From Carya illinoinensis (Eukaryota; Streptophyta; Magnoliopsida; Fagales; Juglandaceae), in the NCBI RefSeq assembly GCF_018687715.1, contig NC_056752.1, forward strand, positions 7,950,001 through 8,014,000: a stretch of 64,000 nt of DNA, given 5' to 3'. The position numbers were made by a program, and so were the translations under genes. This document shows, in pieces, positions 59,049 through 64,000 of the stretch. Below the pieces are notes generated by a model. That model made no database searches. It was not told where the DNA came from and saw only the letters and a list, made by a program, of their open reading frames with translations. Positions within the stretch are counted from its first letter, which is position 1, and each line of letters begins with the position of its first letter.

Positions 59049-59231
59049 CGATTGATGGGAAGCAAAAACCTCCTTCCCAATTGTCCCAGCAAGAATGTCC
59101 GATCTTGCCTTTGGAGGTGAAGATGGAAAAACTGCCCCATTCAGTGAAGGGTAGGGCTCACTTTTCTGATACCCATCACTTATACACGTTAACTTCCTTC
59201 TTGGAGTCGATGGCAGTGGAACTTTTTCCAT
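59049..59231 (-). other. Possible first coding exon, unidentified
   Basis: ATG at 59231 in a good context (AAAAATGGAA) opens 61 codons (MEKVPLPSTPRRKLT ... FPSSPPKARSDILAGTIGKE) up to a donor-like CAATCG|GTGATA. A (CT)18 run (59881-59916, minus sense), a common plant leader feature, lies upstream. It could belong to one gene with 57145-57256, but the splice phases show at least one more exon would be needed. Confidence 0.25.
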
Positions 59232-59878
59232 TTTTCAAAATCGATCTTGTAAACTGGTTATGGGGAGGAACATTTTCCAGCCAAGTTGAACGCAAAGTTA
59301 AAAAAACCCACCTCGCTTAGCTTCAAACTCATAATTTATTCAAGTAACAAAAATTCTTCTTCGACGTCCCTATGGTAAGTCTCTTTACCATCTGAGCTTT
59401 GAATTCGTGATATTCCTCAGTGAACGCTGATGTGGTGGTGGTTGCATCAGATCATACATAGGCCACACACAATGGTCTCAAAAGCCACCAAAAACCACTT
59501 CCCTTACAAAGAGTAGGGGTTTTTCACTCAATATCCAAAAACCAATCACGTAGAGGATACAAACCTTTATCATCGAAACCTATTATGCAAATATACAAGA
59601 CATCTTCAAAGGAGAGTTGAGTCCATAATCTTAAAAGATTTGAACACTCCCTCCTAAATTCAGTTTGTGCAAATAGTACAAAATGCACAAAGCTCTGGAG
59701 AAAACCTCGACGTAAGTAGAGTAAAACCCTCTCTCTAACCAAATAGGAGGATAAAAAAGGTACAGCAATATCCACGAAAATTGGAAAAACAACACAGCTC
59801 GTTAAGGACTAAGAGCATAGAGAACATGGTTCTGAAATTAAAGTTCAAACTCCAAAGAGAATTGGAATAGTACAGATT

Positions 59879-59918
<40 letters not shown>

Positions 59919-61070
59919 GTAATTCTGACCTGCCAGTCGACGGAGAAAGTGATAAAGATAATATGGAAGTTTTCACAGAAGGAAAACTAGAATGCTCTCT
60001 GAGCAATAAGCATAAGCATTTAGCTTCTTCAGCTTGTTAAAAATGCTCTCTCTCTCTCTCTCTCTCTCTTTAAAATTCGGTCTGCATTTGATTTGGGTTT
60101 TAATCATTGAAGGATGTAAGAAATCTGAAAATCTCCGTTTTCCATCTTTTTATTGGGTTTTCCATGTACCTTCCCCCCCTTCTCTGATTTTTCTTTAGAA
60201 CGGATTTTCTGTGGTGATATCATCTTCACCATTCCACATGTATATAAGGTGTAGAGTTTTTCTCTTTTCTTTTAATTTTTTGTCAGCTTTAATGCTGTAA
60301 ATGAACAGTGCAGTTTATAGAACCCAAACGCGATTCAATTTCGATTAATTCAATAAACAAGTTGTTTGGGCTATTAATTATGTTTAAAAAAAAATATTTC
60401 AAGAAATATATCTTTTACAAATGAATTTCCTGTACAAATGTTCCAAATACTGAAGAATATTTCAATAGATAAAAAAAAAATATAAAACACAATTGGGAAT
60501 AATCATTCATTTGTGGTCTTAAGTAAACAAACGAAACAACAGTTGCAAATAAAGAATATAATGTTCTCTGAAGGAAAAGGGAAGTTTGAGGGGAACAAAA
60601 CAAAAACGACATTCATTTCTTTCCTCTCCTTTGATTTTCTTGTGACAGAAATCCTAGTAATAATACAAATTCCTTTTCTGAACTGCCTTCTCTTCCTTCT
60701 TCCTCAACAATAAAGAGCTTCAAGGACATTATAGAGAGATCTACTAATAATGAATCTGTACTCCAACCCAAAAAGTAAAAATGCTGGCAAAAACTCACTG
60801 GGAGCACCAAATCTAAACTGCAAAAGAGCGTGAAGAGTGATTTAGTTTGGGTTAGTACTTGATCTAACTGCAAGAATTTCACGCACAAAAATTCTTAAAA
60901 ATCCAAATAAGCTAAGTTTCATGCAAAGTTGTCCCGAAATGTTGTGCTAGCCATACCCTAAAAGATCTTGAAACTCAACCCAAGAGGCCAATACAACTCA
61001 AATTTTTAATCAATTTTGTTCCAAATGGCGAAGTACCTGTACAATATATGCATTTGGATGGGGTTGATCT
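59232..61070. other. Intergenic / 3' flank of the epimerase gene
   Basis: Probable 3' UTR near 61.0 kb, then sequence without a clear gene. Open frames at 59524-59775 and 60613-60888 (minus) show no known motif. Microsatellites are at 59881-59916 and 60046-60069. Confidence 0.35.
59881..59916. repeat. (AG)18 microsatellite
   Basis: Eighteen uninterrupted AG units. A (TC)12 run follows at about 60046-60069. Confidence 0.9.
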
Positions 61071-64000
61071 TTAACTGCTTTGAAGAGCCTTTTGTGGGTC
61101 AAGTTGTCCGCTACAGTAACTGGAAGGAACAGCAGATAGTTCCTGCCTTCCTCTCCATTCTTCACCAGGTTTCAATGTAATGGGTTTCTCCACACAAGCA
61201 GCCTCAACACATAGCATTTGCTTGTATTCATTATCCCCAAAGTCAGGAGTTGCCTTTGCCTTCTTATCCCATGGATTCCAAACCACTGCAGAGGAAAATA
61301 ATAATGCTAAAAATGCCAGAGTCAATTGTGTTTAAAAAGAAATAATGCTGAAGACTTATGATGGATGAACTCAACCATCAAATAATAATAAGAATAGATA
61401 ATGTTATCATCATACTCGCAATAAAAAGAAATAAAAATGATAATGATAGGAACAGTGGAGGTCGTGATTGACGATGAATTATTACATTTATTATAATAAG
61501 GTAGTTTCCCCATCAAGATTGATAGGCAACTACCCACTTTTTTGCACAATTTTTTCCGTGCAAAAAGACTGATTAATAGCAAGCAAGCCATCTAACTTAC
61601 CCATCGAATCTGATTATGTGGCAGTCCTAAAGTCATTTATAACAACTGCATTCACATAGTGTACTCCATTTTGATCCAGCTCAAAATTTGAGGACCCGTA
61701 TCTTGAGGTACACAAAAATTTTGAAGTGAAAGCTAGTCCATTTTCTTGCACTACCATTCCCCTAATCCTAATATCATCTTATCAACTGGCTATCTATTAT
61801 TGAAAAAACTAATTAAATTTGCTAACATAGAATGGAAAATTCATAGCCTAAGCATGTGGATGAGACCCAACTCACCAGCATCTGGAAGTCCATCTTTCCG
61901 CAATTCATACGTTCTCTTCCTTTCATGGTCAATAATGGCAATTTTTGTGGGTGTACTGAGATATGCTTTGTCCACCTTTTACAACAAGAGCAATTATAGC
62001 AACTAATATATATTTGAACAAGATTACAGCAAAAATACCAAGCATTCCTATTCAAACAAGTACTAACTTCTGCTTCGAACGTTATTGCATCCCCTTGTTC
62101 TGTAAATCTCTCTTTATTCTTCAGGTAATCCAAATAATCGAGGGTCTCTAGTCCTTCCACACGCACTTCACTAAACAGAAGAACATGAGAGCTAATTAGA
62201 AAATAATACAAAATTTACATTCTCCTGAATTCTTAGTGCATCAATCACAAGTGTAGTTAACTGCTCATCTAAGGTCACACAAAATTAGTCAACAAAACTT
62301 GCCTCTGAAAGTGTCATCTATGATACGCTAACATTACCATAAATGTCAAGAATAAATTCTGCAAACGGTTAAACAACAGAAACTAATTCATCAGACAATG
62401 GTATTGCCTTTTTGGTGTTTGTTTCATCTCCAAACATTAATTGATCTCTTTTTCCAGGGCTCAAAATGAAGAGACTAAAAGAGCGGGCAATTTAGAAAAT
62501 TTATAGAGAATATTAAAATGATAAAATGGATGGAGTTTCATAGTCAACACAACTAGTATGAATGATGGAAAAGGAGTTGTGTTCTTCCGAAATTTGGAGT
62601 CTTCATAAGAAATAGAAGCTGAACCAAGATGGATGAGGCTTGTCTATTTCACAGTAGTTCAGCAATACGCCATTGCTTATGATGGATGGAAGAAAGTACT
62701 GTTTTGAGTAAGAGGGTAGAGCCGGCCTCTCATGTGTGACACATTGCTCCTCACCAAAAGAAGGTTCAACAAGATATCTCTATTTGTATTCAACTACATG
62801 CCTCCCTCACAAATATCAAATACAAGGCACTAAAAATTCATAGCCATTGTGTGTTCTTAACAAGTCCCAGATCAATCAATTGATTAAATGGTTTGATTCC
62901 AATTCATTGGCTAGAGGAAAAGAAGACTAAGGGCTTGTTTTGGAAAGTTATCTCATCTCATCTCATTTCTAAATTTCTCATAATTTTCTTCCCAAACATC
63001 ACTCAAACACAAACACTTTTCAAATTCAAATATTTAACTTTTTCATCTAATCATTACCTAATTGTTACAACTTTCCCAAACTTCCAAACAAAACATAAAA
63101 AATAATACAACTTTTTAAAATTAAAAAAATATATATTAAAAAATTATATTCTAACAATATTTTAACTTTATAATATTTTTATTCAATTTTTTTCTCTCAT
63201 TTACCAAAACCCAATAAAGCATCTTAACTCAAACTATTTTTTTTTACAAACTATTTCACTACTATTCACAAAATTCTCATCTCATCTCATTCCCCCAAAC
63301 ATCCCCTAAGTTTGAGATAGATAGCAAACATGTCAAATGGTTCAAACATATCCAATGACATCAATGTTGGACTCCTTAGCGAAACTAAATGTGAGAGGGC
63401 AATACGAATGATGCAGTAGGGGGGTGAAGGGGAATAACTCAAAAGTAATATTAAAAACAAGCATCAAAATGGAACCTGATATCGGTAATGGCAAAATATG
63501 TGTGGTAGGAAAATGTGAACATAAATGGCTTTCCATCAGTATTTGTATTGCGAATACGAGAAGTCATCATCAAATCTCCTCCAGGTCCCAAAGTTACCCT
63601 TAGGCGAAACTCGTATCTGTAAATGATAGCGATAACATTATCTATTAGTTCAAGATTTACTTCAGTCAAAAGATCTGGTAACATATTTTAGGAGTCCTAA
63701 TACCACTCCCATATGGCAGAAGAACATTTCTTGGAATAAACTGAATGATTGTTTACACAAACTAAAAATGTGAAACTAATGCTCAACCTCAATAAATTGT
63801 CCCCTCGACCCACCCATCAATAAACGAAAAACAGAGAAAGGCAGGGTAAGCATGGAGTGGAAGTAACTTGCTCCAATGCCTTGTAAGCAATTACATGATA
63901 CCTTTAGAAAAATTAAACATGCAATCAAGATTGAGTCATGCACCTGTGTGGCCAGATCTTTGCATCTTCTTCAGAGTGCTTAAGGATCAAATCAATGAAA
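61071..64000 (-). CDS. Glucose-6-phosphate 1-epimerase, 3' five exons (partial)
   Basis: Minus-strand exons: 63944-64000 (5' end outside the window), 63476-63616, 62068-62170, 61876-61975, 61071-61285. All junctions are GT-AG, and phases agree for 204 visible residues plus a stop. The protein matches the plant hexose-6-phosphate mutarotase family (aldose 1-epimerase-like, 'apospory-associated protein C'). Visible are RYEFRLRVTLGPGGDL, the FSYHTYFAI segment whose His should be the catalytic one by analogy with the yeast enzyme, EVRVEGLETLDYLD, VWNPWDKKAKA, and LCVEAACVEKPITLKPGEEW with the expected catalytic Glu. The enzyme interconverts alpha and beta glucose-6-phosphate. The N-terminal third is missing only because of the window edge. 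Confidence 0.94.
62931..63306. repeat. Tourist-like MITE, 376 bp, in the epimerase intron, TAA duplication
   Basis: Left end GGGCTTGTTTTGGAAAG, right end 'ccccaaacatcccc', flanked by TAA (62928-62930 and 63307-63309). It is the reverse-orientation relative of 15292-15664, with shared 'catctaatcattacctaatt' and 'acttccaaacaaaac' stretches. Confidence 0.8.

Overview
This is a 64 kb window of plant nuclear DNA from a woody eudicot. Spliced genes, long AT-rich intergenic stretches, many MITEs, nested LTR retrotransposons, LINE relics and a SINE all point that way. The protein sequences and repeat families suggest Fagales (walnut, hickory or oak relatives), but that is an impression from memory and not a search result.

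Genes, left to right. (1) A single-exon gene for a secreted proline/leucine-rich cell-wall protein of the PELPK type (minus, 8334-8828). (2) A six-coding-exon gene on the minus strand (10096-16195, with 5' UTR to about 18.1 kb) for the AP2/ERF-like factor related to Arabidopsis At4g13040. (3) A complete five-exon 4-coumarate:CoA ligase gene (minus, 30562-35753) with MYB-type AC elements upstream. (4) A two-exon RBR E3 ubiquitin ligase gene (plus, 38464-39451) whose only intron reads GC-AG. (5) A two-exon small conserved plant protein (plus, 53251/53365-56404) whose best 5' coding sequence begins at GTG. (6) The 3' five exons of a glucose-6-phosphate 1-epimerase gene (minus, 61071-64000, running off the right edge). 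Two weaker exon candidates lie at 57145-57256 and 59049-59231 (minus).

Repeats. The left edge holds the 3' end of an Athila-type Ty3/gypsy element with its 3' LTR (1-3585). An auxin response factor pseudogene and a LINE fragment follow. At 23438-26640 an internally deleted Ty1/copia element (minus) carries a 525-bp solo LTR of another family, inserted in its gag-pol region. A near full-length sister of that solo LTR sits at 45913-46439. A 1339-bp SIRE-like solo LTR with perfect target duplications is at 27030-28368 and itself interrupts a MITE. A LINE split by a hAT-like MITE lies at 40.6-42.65 kb. Several MITE families (Tourist-like with TAA duplications, and at least three AT-rich families) recur throughout.

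The most unusual signal is a CpG-rich module built from repeated CTCGAG palindromes. It sits just upstream of the TATA box, in the same orientation relative to transcription, in the U3 region of two LTR families that look unrelated: the gypsy LTR at 2277-3585 and the 525-bp LTR family at 24849 and 45913. This looks like a shared or captured promoter module.
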